Program-made: the position numbers and the translations under genes
NCBI RefSeq assembly: GCF_025642155.1
Contig: NZ_CP106798.1
Span: forward strand, 8,246,001 to 8,310,000
Direction of reading: 5' to 3'
Origin: Streptomyces sp. HUAS 15-9
GTDB lineage: Bacteria; Actinomycetota; Actinomycetes; Streptomycetales; Streptomycetaceae
DNA: 64,000 nt
Notes under the pieces: model-generated
Databases searched by the model: none
Seen by the model: the letters and a program-made list of their open reading frames with translations, nothing else
Told to the model about the DNA's origin: nothing
Shown: positions 7,248-15,772 of the stretch, in pieces
Layout of the letters: each line of letters begins with the position of its first letter
Position numbering within the stretch: position 1 is the first letter of the stretch

Positions 7248-8135
7248 ATGGACCTCACCCTCCTCTACCGGGGCCCCCTCGCCTCCTGCGACTACGACTG
7301 CCCGTACTGTCCCTTCGCCAAGCGTCGCGACACCGGCGCCCAACTGCGCGTGGACCGCGCCTCCTTGGAGCGCTTCGCGGCCTGGGCCCGGCGGCAGACC
7401 GGCGACCGCCTGTCCCTCCTGTTCACCCCGTGGGGAGAGGGCCTGGTCCGCTCCTGGTACCGGCGCACCCTCGCCGACCTGTCCCACCTGCCGCACATCC
7501 GGCGCGTGGCGATCCAGACCAACCTCAGCTGCCGTACCGACTGGCTCGCCGAGGCCGACCCCGACACGCTGGCCCTGTGGTGCACCTACCACCCCGGACA
7601 GACCCCGTACGACCGCTTCCTCACCAAATGCCACGAACTGACCGCGTACGGCATCCGCTTCAGCGTCGGCATCGTCGGCCTGGTTGACCATCTCGACGCG
7701 GCCCGGCGCCTGCGCGCCGACCTGCCCGAGCACGTCTACCTGTGGGTCAACGCCGCCGAGGGACACACCTACACCGACGCGGAGGCCGCCCGGTGGACGG
7801 GCCTGGACCCACTCTTCCCGTACAGCCGGCACCCGCACACCAGCGCGGGACTGCCCTGCCGCACCGGCGACTCCGTGATCTCCGTCGACGGCGAAGGCAC
7901 CGTCCGCCGCTGCCACTTCGTACCCACCCCGCTGGGCAACCTCTACGACGGCTCCTACCGCGCCGCCCTGCGCCCCCGCCCCTGCCCACTCGCCACCTGC
8001 GACTGCCACATCGGCTATGTGCACCTGGAGACGCTGCCCCTGTACGACGTCTTCGCGGGCGGCGTCCTGGAACGCGTCCCGGCCATGGCCCCAGCGACCC
8101 CGATCCTCCACCCGTCACACGTGACGGGGAGTTGA
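7248..8135 (+). CDS. STM4011-type radical SAM protein
   Basis: A 295-residue radical SAM enzyme, last in the operon, 10 bases after STM4012. The CX3CX2C motif CDYDCPYC sits at residues 14-21, very close to the N-terminus. The C-terminal part has more cysteines in SPASM-like positions: GLPCRTGDSVISVDGEGTVR, RCHFVPTPLGNLYDG and PCPLATCDCHIGY. These could bind an auxiliary cluster, as in radical SAM enzymes that modify peptides; that reading is an inference. WVNAAEGHTYTDAEAARWTG lies between. There is no transmembrane segment. Two radical SAM enzymes beside an ATP-grasp protein and LRR proteins make a protein- or peptide-modifying pathway the most natural hypothesis. Confidence 0.85.
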   Translation: MDLTLLYRGPLASCDYDCPYCPFAKRRDTGAQLRVDRASLERFAAWARRQTGDRLSLLFTPWGEGLVRSWYRRTLADLSHLPHIRRVAIQTNLSCRTDWLAEADPDTLALWCTYHPGQTPYDRFLTKCHELTAYGIRFSVGIVGLVDHLDAARRLRADLPEHVYLWVNAAEGHTYTDAEAARWTGLDPLFPYSRHPHTSAGLPCRTGDSVISVDGEGTVRRCHFVPTPLGNLYDGSYRAALRPRPCPLATCDCHIGYVHLETLPLYDVFAGGVLERVPAMAPATPILHPSHVTGS

Positions 8136-8212
8136 CGGGACGCTCGCTCCGCCGGGCCACCCGGTGGGAGAGGAAGATCACGCCTGGTGGACGCGGTCTT
8201 GGCCATGCTCCC

Positions 8213-8330
8213 GACTCGCGGTACCGTCGGTGCGATATCGACGACGGCGAGACGGAAGCCGGTGGGAATCCGGCACGGTCGCGCCACTGTATGCGAGAGG
8301 CCCCTGGGGCGTTTCGTGAGTCAGACCCGT
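8213..8330 (+). ncRNA. Cobalamin (B12) riboswitch
   Basis: The conserved core of a cobalamin riboswitch is visible: GGAAGCCGGTGGGAATCCGG at 8254-8273, then CACGGTCGCGCCACTGT ending at 8290, the B12 box. A closing stem can be drawn from GACTCGCG (8213-8220) to CGTGAGTC (8315-8322), with one G-U pair. It lies 60-170 bases upstream of cbtB. No U-rich terminator follows, so translational control of the AGAGGAGG site before cbtB is plausible. By family knowledge, B12 binding should shut off cobalt uptake. Confidence 0.9.
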
Positions 8331-8387
8331 GGCCGTCGTCCAGTGCACCACCGAGATGGGACGCGAACTCCCAGAGGAGGCCCTGCC

Positions 8388-8609
8388 ATGGCGCAGACCG
8401 TCGCCCAGCCGACAGCCACCACCCCCGTCGTTCCCGCCACGCTGCCGCTGAAGGCGATAGCACCCTGGGCGGTCTTCTTCGGCATCCTGATGCTGGTCCT
8501 GCTGTACTTCGTCGGCGCCGAGCAGGGCGCCACCTCCGTGTTCAACGGCACGGACGTCCACGAGTGGGTGCACGACGCCCGCCATCTGCTCGGCTTCCCC
8601 TGCCACTGA
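8388..8609 (+). CDS. cbtB: CbtB, small subunit of cobalt transporter
   Basis: A 73-residue membrane protein starting at 8388 after AGAGGAGG. It has one transmembrane helix (APWAVFFGILMLVLLYFVGA) and a C-terminal metal-binding tail DVHEWVHDARHLLGFPCH with several His and one Cys, characteristic of CbtB. With CbtA it is predicted to import cobalt for cobalamin synthesis. The upstream cobalamin riboswitch supports this directly. cbtA follows after 21 bases. Confidence 0.92.
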   Translation: MAQTVAQPTATTPVVPATLPLKAIAPWAVFFGILMLVLLYFVGAEQGATSVFNGTDVHEWVHDARHLLGFPCH

Positions 8610-8630
8610 CGCGAGGGGCGCCGCACAACC

Positions 8631-9383
8631 ATGAACTCCACAACCGTAAGAAACCTCCTCGTGCGGGGCATGCTCGCCGGCCTGGCCGCCGGCGTGCTCG
8701 CCCTCGTCGTCGCCTACTTCCTCGGTGAGCCGAGTGTCGGCAACGCGATCAGCTTCGAGGAGGCGCACTCCCACGAGCACGAGATGGAGGTCGTCTCCCG
8801 CTCCCTGCAGTCCACCGCCGGACTCGCCACCGGCGTCCTGGTCTATGGGGTCGCCTTCGGCGGCATCGCGGCGCTCGCGTTCTGCTTCGCGCTCGGCCGC
8901 GTCGGCCGGTTCAGCCCCCGGGCGACCGCGCTGCTGCTGTCCGGCTGCGCACTGCTGGCCGTGTACGTCGTGCCGTTCCTCAAGTACCCGGCCAATCCGC
9001 CCTCCGTGGGTGATCCCGACACCATCGGCAAGCGGACGACTCTGTACTTCCTGATGATGGCGCTCAGCGTGCTCCTCGCGATCGCCGCCACCATCCTGGG
9101 CAAGCGGCTCGCGCCCTCGCTGGGCACCTGGTACGCGACCGTCACGGCGGTGGCGGCCTTCGCCGTCGTCATCGGGCTCGCGTTCGCGTTCCTGCCCGTC
9201 ATCAACGAGGTGCCGAAGGACTTCCCGGCCACCCTGCTGTGGCGGTTCCGGCTCTCCGCGCTGGCCATCCAGACGGTGCTGTGGGGCGGATTCGGCCTCG
9301 TCTTCGGCGAGTTGGCCGAGCGGATGCTCAATCCCAAGCCCGCGGCAGCCTCGTCCGGGCGGGCGGTTCCAGCCGCGCACTGA
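8631..9383 (+). CDS. cbtA: CbtA, cobalt transporter membrane subunit
   Basis: A 250-residue integral membrane protein with about five hydrophobic segments. The first (LLVRGMLAGLAAGVLALVVA) is followed by a periplasm-side loop rich in metal ligands, EEAHSHEHEMEVVSRSL near residues 40-58, typical of CbtA. Later segments include ALLLSGCALLAVYVVPFLKY and an invariant-looking KYPANPP. It forms a B12-riboswitch-controlled operon with cbtB. The role is cobalt uptake across the cytoplasmic membrane, based on family and regulation. A hairpin terminator lies 28 bases downstream. Confidence 0.92.
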   Translation: MNSTTVRNLLVRGMLAGLAAGVLALVVAYFLGEPSVGNAISFEEAHSHEHEMEVVSRSLQSTAGLATGVLVYGVAFGGIAALAFCFALGRVGRFSPRATALLLSGCALLAVYVVPFLKYPANPPSVGDPDTIGKRTTLYFLMMALSVLLAIAATILGKRLAPSLGTWYATVTAVAAFAVVIGLAFAFLPVINEVPKDFPATLLWRFRLSALAIQTVLWGGFGLVFGELAERMLNPKPAAASSGRAVPAAH

Positions 9384-9411
9384 TCCCTTCAGGACACACC
9401 TTCAGGACACA

Positions 9412-9450
9412 AGAGGGCCCTTCGGAACCGGCGGATTCAAGGGGCCCTCT
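9412..9450 (+). terminator. Hairpin terminator after cbtA
   Basis: AGAGGGCCC at 9412-9420 pairs perfectly with GGGCCCTCT at 9442-9450, and CTT/AAG extends the stem with a bulge. It sits 28 bases after the cbtA stop. No T-run follows, which is usual for Streptomyces terminators. Confidence 0.7.
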
Positions 9451-9557
9451 CGCGTTCTCGGGACACCGACGGAGGCGACGAGCGGAGGAGCCCGTTGGCC
9501 AGACGTCAAGCCGGGGTCGTAGCGCCCGCACGCCCGCCGTCCTGGCAAGATGGCGGC

Positions 9558-9911
9558 ATGGAACGTGTGCTTGGCATCGGTGGTTACTTCATGCGGGCCA
9601 CCGACCCTGCGGCCCTGAGCGCGTGGTACCGCGACTGCCTGGGCCTGGACGCCGATGAGCACGGCCTGTGGCGTCAGGGAGCCGGGCCGACGGTGTTCGC
9701 GCCGTTCGAGTCCGAGACCGACTACTTCGGGTCCCGCGCCCAGCAGACCATGCTCAACTTCCGGGTCCGCGACCTGGACGCGATGCTCGCGCAACTGCGC
9801 GCCAAGGGAGCGGACGTGGCCGACGAGACGCAGGACATGGAGGGCGTCGGCCGATTCGGCTGGGTCACCGACCCCGAGGGCAACCGAATCGAACTGTGGC
9901 AGCCCGCCTGA
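9558..9911 (+). CDS. VOC (glyoxalase/bleomycin-resistance-fold) protein
   Basis: A 117-residue single-domain VOC protein. ATG 9558 gives MERVLGIGGYFMRATDPAAL, the usual first strand; an upstream frame extension lies in non-coding sequence. The paired beta-alpha-beta modules are seen from AWYRDCLGLDADEHG and from LNFRVRDLDAMLAQLRAKGA to VTDPEGNRIELWQP, with the metal-ligand Glu in the last motif. VOC proteins may be metal-dependent lyases, dioxygenases or drug-binding proteins; the substrate cannot be told here. It stands alone between the cbtA terminator and the secreted hydrolase. Confidence 0.85.
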   Translation: MERVLGIGGYFMRATDPAALSAWYRDCLGLDADEHGLWRQGAGPTVFAPFESETDYFGSRAQQTMLNFRVRDLDAMLAQLRAKGADVADETQDMEGVGRFGWVTDPEGNRIELWQPA

Positions 9912-10185
9912 CCGGGCCTTCACACCGGCGGTGACCATCGCCTCCGCCGAGTGGGGAGGCATCCGCAGCACTTTGACCCCGCTCGAGGACCGCGACCTCC
10001 AGTAGGGAGTCGGGGGCCGCCGTTCGGCAGGTCGACCGTTCACGGCTATTGACTCCGCGTGCAACAGTGGCGATCCTCGTCGGCATGTCTTGCGCGGGTC
10101 ATGTCAAGTCGGGTGGGGGTCTGCGGACCTTGGACCACGGCCCGGCTCGTCGGCCGTGCTTCCCCCCGACCGAGGGACGTGGTGT

Positions 10186-12249
10186 GTGACCGTGACCGGA
10201 CGCCCGTACCGCAGACGCAAAGACGTCACCGTCGTCTCGCTGCTCCTCCTCGTACTGGCCGCAGTCCTCGGCCCCACCCCGAGTTCGGCGGCCGGCAACC
10301 ACTGGTGGGATCCGACCGCACGACCCACGCCGGACTCCCAGATCAATGTCACCGGCGAGCCGTTCACCGGCACCGACGCCAAGGGCGAGGTACGCGGGTT
10401 CGTCGACGCCCACGACCACCTGTTCGCCAACGAGGCCTTCGGCGGGCGGCTCATCTGCGGCAAGACCTTCTCCGAGGCCGGGATCGCCGACGCCCTCAAG
10501 GACTGCCCCGAGCACTACCCCGACGGCTCCCTCGCGATCTTCGACTTCATCACCAAGGGTGGTGACGGCAGACACGACCCGGTCGGCTGGCCCACGTTCA
10601 AGGACTGGCCGGCCCACGACTCGCTGACCCACCAGCAGAACTACTACGCCTGGGTGGAACGCGCCTGGCGCGGCGGCCAGCGGGTGCTCGTCAACGACCT
10701 CGTCACCAACGGTGTCATCTGCTCGGTCTACTTCTTCAAGGACCGCAGCTGCGACGAGATGACGTCGATCCGACTGCAGGCGAGGATGACGTACGACCTG
10801 CAGGCCTACATCGACAAGATGTACGGCGGCCCGGGCAAGGGCTGGTTCAGGATCGTCACCGACAGTGCGCAGGCCCGGGACGTCATCAAGCAGGGCAAGC
10901 TGGCGGTCATCCTGGGAGTGGAGACCTCCGAACCCTTCGGCTGCAAGCAGATCCTGGACATCTCCCAGTGCAGCAAGGCGGACATCGACGCCGGTCTGGA
11001 CGAGTTGTACTCGCTGGGCGTGCGCAGCATGTTCCTGTGCCACAAGTTCGACAACGCGCTGTGCGGGGTCCGCTTCGACTCCGGCAGCCTCGGAACGGCC
11101 ATCAATGTCGGGCAGTTCCTGTCCACCGGCACCTTCTGGAAGACCGAGAAGTGCACCGGCCCCCAGCACGACAACCCCATCGGCTCGGCCGCGGCGCCCG
11201 GCGCCGAGGCGAAACTCCCGGCGGGCGTGAGCGTCCCCTCGTACGCCTCGGACGCGCAGTGCAACGTCCGCGGGCTCACCGACCTCGGTGAGTACGCCGT
11301 GCGCGGCATGATGAAACGCAAGATGATGCTGGAGATCGACCACATGAGCGTCAAGGCCGTCGGCCGCGCGCTCGACATCTTCGAGTCGGAGGCGTACCCC
11401 GGCGTCATCTCCTCGCACAGCTGGATGGACCTGAACTGGACCGAACGGGTCTACGGTCTCGGCGGATTCATCGCCCAGTACATGCACGGCTCCGAGGGCT
11501 TCGTGGCCGAGGCGGACCGCACGAAGGCGCTGCGGGACAAGTACGACGTCGGCTACGGCTACGGCACCGACATGAACGGCGTCGGCGGCTGGCCGGGACC
11601 CCGCGGCGCGGATGCCCCCAACAAGGTCGTGTACCCCTTCCGCAGTGTCGACGGCGGCTCAGTCATCGACCGGCAGACCACAGGTCAGCGCACCTGGGAC
11701 CTGAACACCGACGGGGCCGCGCACTACGGGCTCGTCCCGGACTGGATCGAGGACATCCGGCTCGTCGGCGGCCAGGACGTGGTGAAGGACCTCTTCCGCG
11801 GTGCCGAGTCCTACCTCCACACCTGGGGAGCCACCGAGCGGCACCAGGCCGGGGTCAACCTCGCCAAGGGCGCCGGGGCCACGGCCAGTTCGACGGAGTG
11901 GAACCCGTTCACGAGCTATGCGCCGGGCCGGGCCGTGGACGGATCCCGGGACACCCGCTGGGCCAGCGGCTGGAGCGACGACCAGTGGCTGCGCATCGAC
12001 CTGGGCTCCACCGACCGGGTCGGTCGCGTCACGCTCGACTGGGAACGCGCGTACGGGAAGTCGTACCGTATCGAGCTCTCCACCGACGGCGCGCACTGGC
12101 AGACCGCCTGGTCCACCACCTCCGGCGACGGCGGCCTGGACACCGCGCTGTTCGCCGGCACACCGGCCCGCTACGTCCGCATCCAGGGCGTGGAACGCGG
12201 GACCGGCTGGGGCTACTCGCTCCACGAGGTCGGCGTCTACAGCTCCTGA
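10186..12249 (+). CDS. Secreted M19-dipeptidase/amidohydrolase-like protein with C-terminal discoidin (F5/8C) domain
   Basis: 687 residues from GTG 10186, chosen because GAGGGA lies 8 bases upstream and a clean Sec signal follows: a basic RPYRRRKD, a hydrophobic VVSLLLLVLAAVLG, then cleavage near SSAAG. The large N-terminal domain looks like a metallo-hydrolase TIM barrel: GFVDAHDHLF near residue 65 with an HxH-like metal pair, a central HKFDNALCGV, then LEIDHMSVKAVG and SSHSWMDL in the places where M19 dipeptidases have their SH motifs. Eight or more Cys suggest disulfides after export. The last ~130 residues (VNLAKGAGATASSTEW to the end) form a galactose-binding discoidin domain with AVDGSRDTRWASGWSDDQWL. 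I infer an extracellular enzyme anchored to glycans; the substrate is unknown. Confidence 0.8.
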   Translation: MTVTGRPYRRRKDVTVVSLLLLVLAAVLGPTPSSAAGNHWWDPTARPTPDSQINVTGEPFTGTDAKGEVRGFVDAHDHLFANEAFGGRLICGKTFSEAGIADALKDCPEHYPDGSLAIFDFITKGGDGRHDPVGWPTFKDWPAHDSLTHQQNYYAWVERAWRGGQRVLVNDLVTNGVICSVYFFKDRSCDEMTSIRLQARMTYDLQAYIDKMYGGPGKGWFRIVTDSAQARDVIKQGKLAVILGVETSEPFGCKQILDISQCSKADIDAGLDELYSLGVRSMFLCHKFDNALCGVRFDSGSLGTAINVGQFLSTGTFWKTEKCTGPQHDNPIGSAAAPGAEAKLPAGVSVPSYASDAQCNVRGLTDLGEYAVRGMMKRKMMLEIDHMSVKAVGRALDIFESEAYPGVISSHSWMDLNWTERVYGLGGFIAQYMHGSEGFVAEADRTKALRDKYDVGYGYGTDMNGVGGWPGPRGADAPNKVVYPFRSVDGGSVIDRQTTGQRTWDLNTDGAAHYGLVPDWIEDIRLVGGQDVVKDLFRGAESYLHTWGATERHQAGVNLAKGAGATASSTEWNPFTSYAPGRAVDGSRDTRWASGWSDDQWLRIDLGSTDRVGRVTLDWERAYGKSYRIELSTDGAHWQTAWSTTSGDGGLDTALFAGTPARYVRIQGVERGTGWGYSLHEVGVYSS

Positions 12250-12255
12250 CCGCGG

Positions 12256-12300
12256 CGTGCCCGGCCTGCCTGCCCACTGCGGGCGGGCAGACCGGGCACG
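12256..12300 (+). terminator. Long hairpin terminator
   Basis: Directly after the secreted hydrolase stop, arms 12256-12275 and 12281-12300 form a stem of about 18 pairs around loop ACTGC, with two mismatches (key blocks CGTGCCCGG / CCGGGCACG and CTGCC / GGCAG). It is the strongest hairpin in this part of the window and separates the secreted enzyme from the ABC exporter. Confidence 0.85.
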
Positions 12301-12407
12301 GCTGCTACGGAACGTGTCCGATCTGCGTGGAAAACGCTTGGACTGTGCGGGCCCCGTTGCGGGACACTGCGATTCCTGGCCCGCCCCGTACTGACACTTC
12401 GGCGTTT

Positions 12408-12423
12408 CCACGCATATGCGTGG
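12408..12423. promoter_or_regulatory. 16-bp perfect palindrome upstream of ABC exporter
   Basis: CCACGCATATGCGTGG at 12408-12423 is fully self-complementary and lies 142 bases before the exporter start, in a 316-base gap that otherwise holds only the preceding terminator. It suits an operator for a dimeric regulator. No regulator gene is adjacent, so the protein is unknown. Confidence 0.45.
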
Positions 12424-12565
12424 GGGCGCCCTCGTTGTGCCCACGCGTCGCAGGACGACCGACCGAGGGCACTTCCCGAACGACAGCTCCGCACGGCTGC
12501 CGAGGCAAAGGCAGCTCACGGAAGCAGCACGTGGCAGGCCGCCCTACGACACCTACAGGGTTGGG

Positions 12566-14380
12566 ATGGGATCGCCCGAATCACGTGAGGCTCCTCCGCG
12601 CAGGGGCTCGGTGCTTCTCGCACTGCGCTATTACGGACGGGAGTTGGCCCGGCTCCGGCGATGGACGGTGCCCGCCATGCTGCTGCCGGCGCTGGGCAAC
12701 ATCGGCATCAACTACCTGGCGCCCTTGGTCGTTGCCAAGCTCGTCGGACGCATCGCCGACGACAGCGACATCGCGATGAGTTCGACGCTGACCTACGTCT
12801 TCGTCTTCGCCGGCGTACTGCTGCTCTCTGAGGCGCTGTGGCGCATCGGCCTGCACTGCCTCAACCGCTGCGACGCGCTGGGCATCGAGCACATGTACGT
12901 CATCGGTATGGACGAGCTGTTCGCCAAGGACGCCGCGTTCTTCCACGACAACTTCGCCGGCTCGCTGACCAAGCGGGTCCTGAGTTTCGCCTCCCGCTTC
13001 GAGGAGTTCGTCGACACACTGACGTTCCAGATCGTGGGCAGCCTGGTACCACTGCTGTTCGGATCGGTGGTGCTGTGGCGCTACGAGCCGATGCTGGTCG
13101 TCGGGCTGCTGGTGATGATCGCGCTGACCGGGACGTGCGTCGTGCCCCTGATCCGCCGCCGCCAGGCGCTCGTCGACCAGCGCGAGGCGGCGATCGCCCG
13201 GGTGTCGGGCCATGTCGCCGACAGCCTGATGAACATGGACACGGTCCGGGCCTTCGCCGCGGAGGAACGCGAGGCCGCCGAACACCGCTCCCGTGTCGCC
13301 GAGTCGAGGCGGCTCACCCTGCGATCGTGGGACTACGGCAACCTGCGCATCGACACGCTGGTCGCGCCGATGTCCGTGCTGACCAATGCGCTGGGCCTGC
13401 TGCTCGCGATCGTGCTCGGCGGAGGCAGCCACGGCGTGGAGGCGGTCGTCGTCGCCTTCACGTACTACACCAACGCGACACGGATCATGTTCGAGTTCAA
13501 CCAGATCTACCGCCGACTGGAGAGCTCCATGACGGAGGCCGCGCAGTTCACCGAACTGCTGATGGAGCCGCCGACCGTGCTCGACTCGGCGACGCCGGAG
13601 CCGCTGCTGCGCGCCGCCGCCGACGTCCGCTTCGAGAAGGTGACCTTCGCCCATGGCGGCGCGAAGCCCCTCTTCGAGGGACTCGACCTGGACGTGCCGA
13701 GCGGGGCGAAGATCGGACTCGTCGGCCGGTCGGGCGGGGGAAAGACCACGCTCACCCGGCTGTTGCTGCGGATGACCGACATCGACGGCGGCCGCATCGT
13801 GATCGGAGGACAGGACATCGCCAGACTGCGCCAGGCCGATCTGCGCAGTCTGATCGCCTATGTGCCGCAGGATCCGGCGATGTTCCACCGGACCCTGCGG
13901 GACAACATCGCGTTCGCCCGGCCGGACGCCACCGACGCCGAGATCCGGCGTGCGGCGGAGGCGGCGCACGTCACGGAGTTCGCCGATGCGCTGCCCGACG
14001 GCTTCGGGACCATGGTGGGGGAGCGCGGCGTCAAGCTGTCCGGCGGGCAGCGCCAACGGGTGGCCCTCGCCAGGGCGATCCTGCGGGACGCGCCGATCCT
14101 GCTGCTCGACGAGGCGACCAGCGCCCTGGACTCCGAGAGCGAGATCCTGATCCAGGAGGCGCTGTGGCGGCTCATGGACGGGCGGACGGCGCTCGTGGTG
14201 GCACACCGCCTGAGCACGGTCGCCACCATGGACCGACTGATCGTCCTGGACCGCGGACGGATCGTCGAGCAGGGCACGCACCAGGAACTGCTCGCGACGG
14301 ACGGCACCTACGCGAAGCTGTGGCAGCACCAGTCGGGGGGCTTCCTCGACGACAGCCCGGCACGGGCCGACCTGCACTGA
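12566..14380 (+). CDS. ABC exporter half-transporter (permease and ATPase fused)
   Basis: 604 residues from ATG 12566 (MGSPESREAPP), with CAGGG five bases upstream; the longer open frame from 12416 lies in the leader. Residues 1-330 hold about six membrane helices of a type I exporter (LPALGNIGINYLAPLVVAKL, TYVFVFAGVLLLSEALW, LVVGLLVMIALTGTCVV). The nucleotide-binding domain has Walker A GRSGGGKTT near 387, Q-loop AYVPQDPAMFHRTL, signature LSGGQRQRVALARA near 490, Walker B ILLLDEATSALD near 512 and H-loop VVAHRLST. It is complete and probably works as a homodimer. The exported substrate is unknown; the following ankyrin/HEAT gene is 27 bases away. Confidence 0.9.
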   Translation: MGSPESREAPPRRGSVLLALRYYGRELARLRRWTVPAMLLPALGNIGINYLAPLVVAKLVGRIADDSDIAMSSTLTYVFVFAGVLLLSEALWRIGLHCLNRCDALGIEHMYVIGMDELFAKDAAFFHDNFAGSLTKRVLSFASRFEEFVDTLTFQIVGSLVPLLFGSVVLWRYEPMLVVGLLVMIALTGTCVVPLIRRRQALVDQREAAIARVSGHVADSLMNMDTVRAFAAEEREAAEHRSRVAESRRLTLRSWDYGNLRIDTLVAPMSVLTNALGLLLAIVLGGGSHGVEAVVVAFTYYTNATRIMFEFNQIYRRLESSMTEAAQFTELLMEPPTVLDSATPEPLLRAAADVRFEKVTFAHGGAKPLFEGLDLDVPSGAKIGLVGRSGGGKTTLTRLLLRMTDIDGGRIVIGGQDIARLRQADLRSLIAYVPQDPAMFHRTLRDNIAFARPDATDAEIRRAAEAAHVTEFADALPDGFGTMVGERGVKLSGGQRQRVALARAILRDAPILLLDEATSALDSESEILIQEALWRLMDGRTALVVAHRLSTVATMDRLIVLDRGRIVEQGTHQELLATDGTYAKLWQHQSGGFLDDSPARADLH

Positions 14381-14407
14381 AACACCGAGGGACGGGGGAC
14401 GGGGAAC

Positions 14408-15772
14408 ATGCGCGAGGGCGGACTCGACAGTCGGCTCGTGTCGGCGGTCCGGGCAGGGGATGCCGAGGCGGTGCGCGCCCTGCTGGACGAGGGCGCGGAT
14501 CCGAACACGGCGGACACGGACGGGCTGCCGGTGCTGTGCGTTGCGGTGGCGGCGTACGACGCACCCGTTGCCGAGGCGTTGGTGGAGGGCGGCGCCGACC
14601 CGGACCGGACGCTGCCGGACGGGACCAATGCGCTGTGGCGTGCCGTTGACGGCGGTTCGCCCGCGGTCTTCTCCGCGGTCCTGGGCAAGGAGCCCCGGCT
14701 GCGCCTTCCGGAGGCCGACCGGGAACGACTTCTCGCCCTGGCCCGAGCCTGGTACGAGACGGGTGCGGCCGAGGAACTGCGGCGCAGGACAGGCGTGTTC
14801 GGTGCCGCGGCGACGGTCCGTGTTCAGGACGACGAGTACGACCACGTCGATCAGGTCTCGCTCGGCGGACGCGTCGTACGGGCCGGGCACGGAGCCATTC
14901 TGACCTCGCTGGAGTGGGCCTTCCGCGTCCTGACGCCCGTCGACGAACTCGTCACCCGTGCCGTCCGTCAGCCGGACGAGATCCATGTGGACTGGTCGGC
15001 GGCCTACTGGATTCTCACCGAGCGCCGCAGCTTCGAGACCTGGTCGGCGGTGGTGGCCCATCGCCACCATCCTGACCAGGCGCACCGCCGGTTCGTGGTG
15101 GATTTCCTGCGCAGGCGAAGCCTGCTGGGCAACAGTCCCTACTACGCGAAGAAGGAGCGGGAATTGCTGGCAGTCTGGGCGGCCGAAGAGACCGACGGCG
15201 AGATGCTCGCCAAGGTCCTCGCGGCCTTCACCCAGTACGAGCATGCCGACCAGGAGGCCCTCGGCCTGCGCTACACCGACCATCCCGACCCCCGCGTGCG
15301 ACGCGAAGTGCCCTATGCCCTGTTCACGTACGGAGTTCCCCATACGTCCGAGGCCAGGAGCGCGTTGATCACGCTCATGCGTGACCCGGACGCCGAGGTA
15401 CGGGCCGCGGCGTGCACGGCAGGCATGCATGTTGCCGCGCGCCATACGGAGATCACTCAAGCAGTGCTCCTGCTGGCCGAGGACCCGGACGCCGACACAC
15501 GGGCTGCGGCGGCCGCGGCACTGGCCGTTTCACGGGACGGTGCGCCGGCCGTCGCCGATGCCTTGGTGGCATTGAGTCACGAGGAGAGCCGACTCGCGCG
15601 CCTGGAGGCCGCCTACGGCCTCGCCCTGCGCGACGATCCGCGCACCGCCGGGGCGGTCGAGCGGCTCGGGCCGCTCGGTGCCGACTTCGAGCACGACCAC
15701 CGCGCCGACGTGATCTGGCGGTGGCGACGGCGTCAGGAGGACGGCGACGCCATGACACCGCCGGCATCGTGA
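14408..15772 (+). CDS. Ankyrin-repeat and HEAT-repeat protein
   Basis: 454 residues. The N-terminal ~95 residues are ankyrin repeats (SAVRAGDAEAVRALLDEGAD, PNTADTDGLPVLCVAVAAYD, VEGGADPDRTLPDGTNALWR). The middle segment is of unknown type. The C-terminal half has HEAT-like helical repeats (DPDAEVRAAACTAGMHVAAR, DPDADTRAAAAAALAVSRDG, SRLARLEAAYGLALRDDP). All-helical repeat proteins of this kind act as protein-binding scaffolds; no catalytic site is seen. It starts 27 bases after the exporter and may share its transcript. Its 3-prime end overlaps the convergent TetR gene by 40 bases, so neither can have an intergenic terminator there. Confidence 0.82.
   Translation: MREGGLDSRLVSAVRAGDAEAVRALLDEGADPNTADTDGLPVLCVAVAAYDAPVAEALVEGGADPDRTLPDGTNALWRAVDGGSPAVFSAVLGKEPRLRLPEADRERLLALARAWYETGAAEELRRRTGVFGAAATVRVQDDEYDHVDQVSLGGRVVRAGHGAILTSLEWAFRVLTPVDELVTRAVRQPDEIHVDWSAAYWILTERRSFETWSAVVAHRHHPDQAHRRFVVDFLRRRSLLGNSPYYAKKERELLAVWAAEETDGEMLAKVLAAFTQYEHADQEALGLRYTDHPDPRVRREVPYALFTYGVPHTSEARSALITLMRDPDAEVRAAACTAGMHVAARHTEITQAVLLLAEDPDADTRAAAAAALAVSRDGAPAVADALVALSHEESRLARLEAAYGLALRDDPRTAGAVERLGPLGADFEHDHRADVIWRWRRRQEDGDAMTPPAS

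Noticed and set aside
12581..15460. 959-residue minus-strand open frame
   Set aside because: It mirrors the ABC exporter and ankyrin/HEAT genes, whose motifs are clear; its composition is typical of antisense frames in high-GC DNA.
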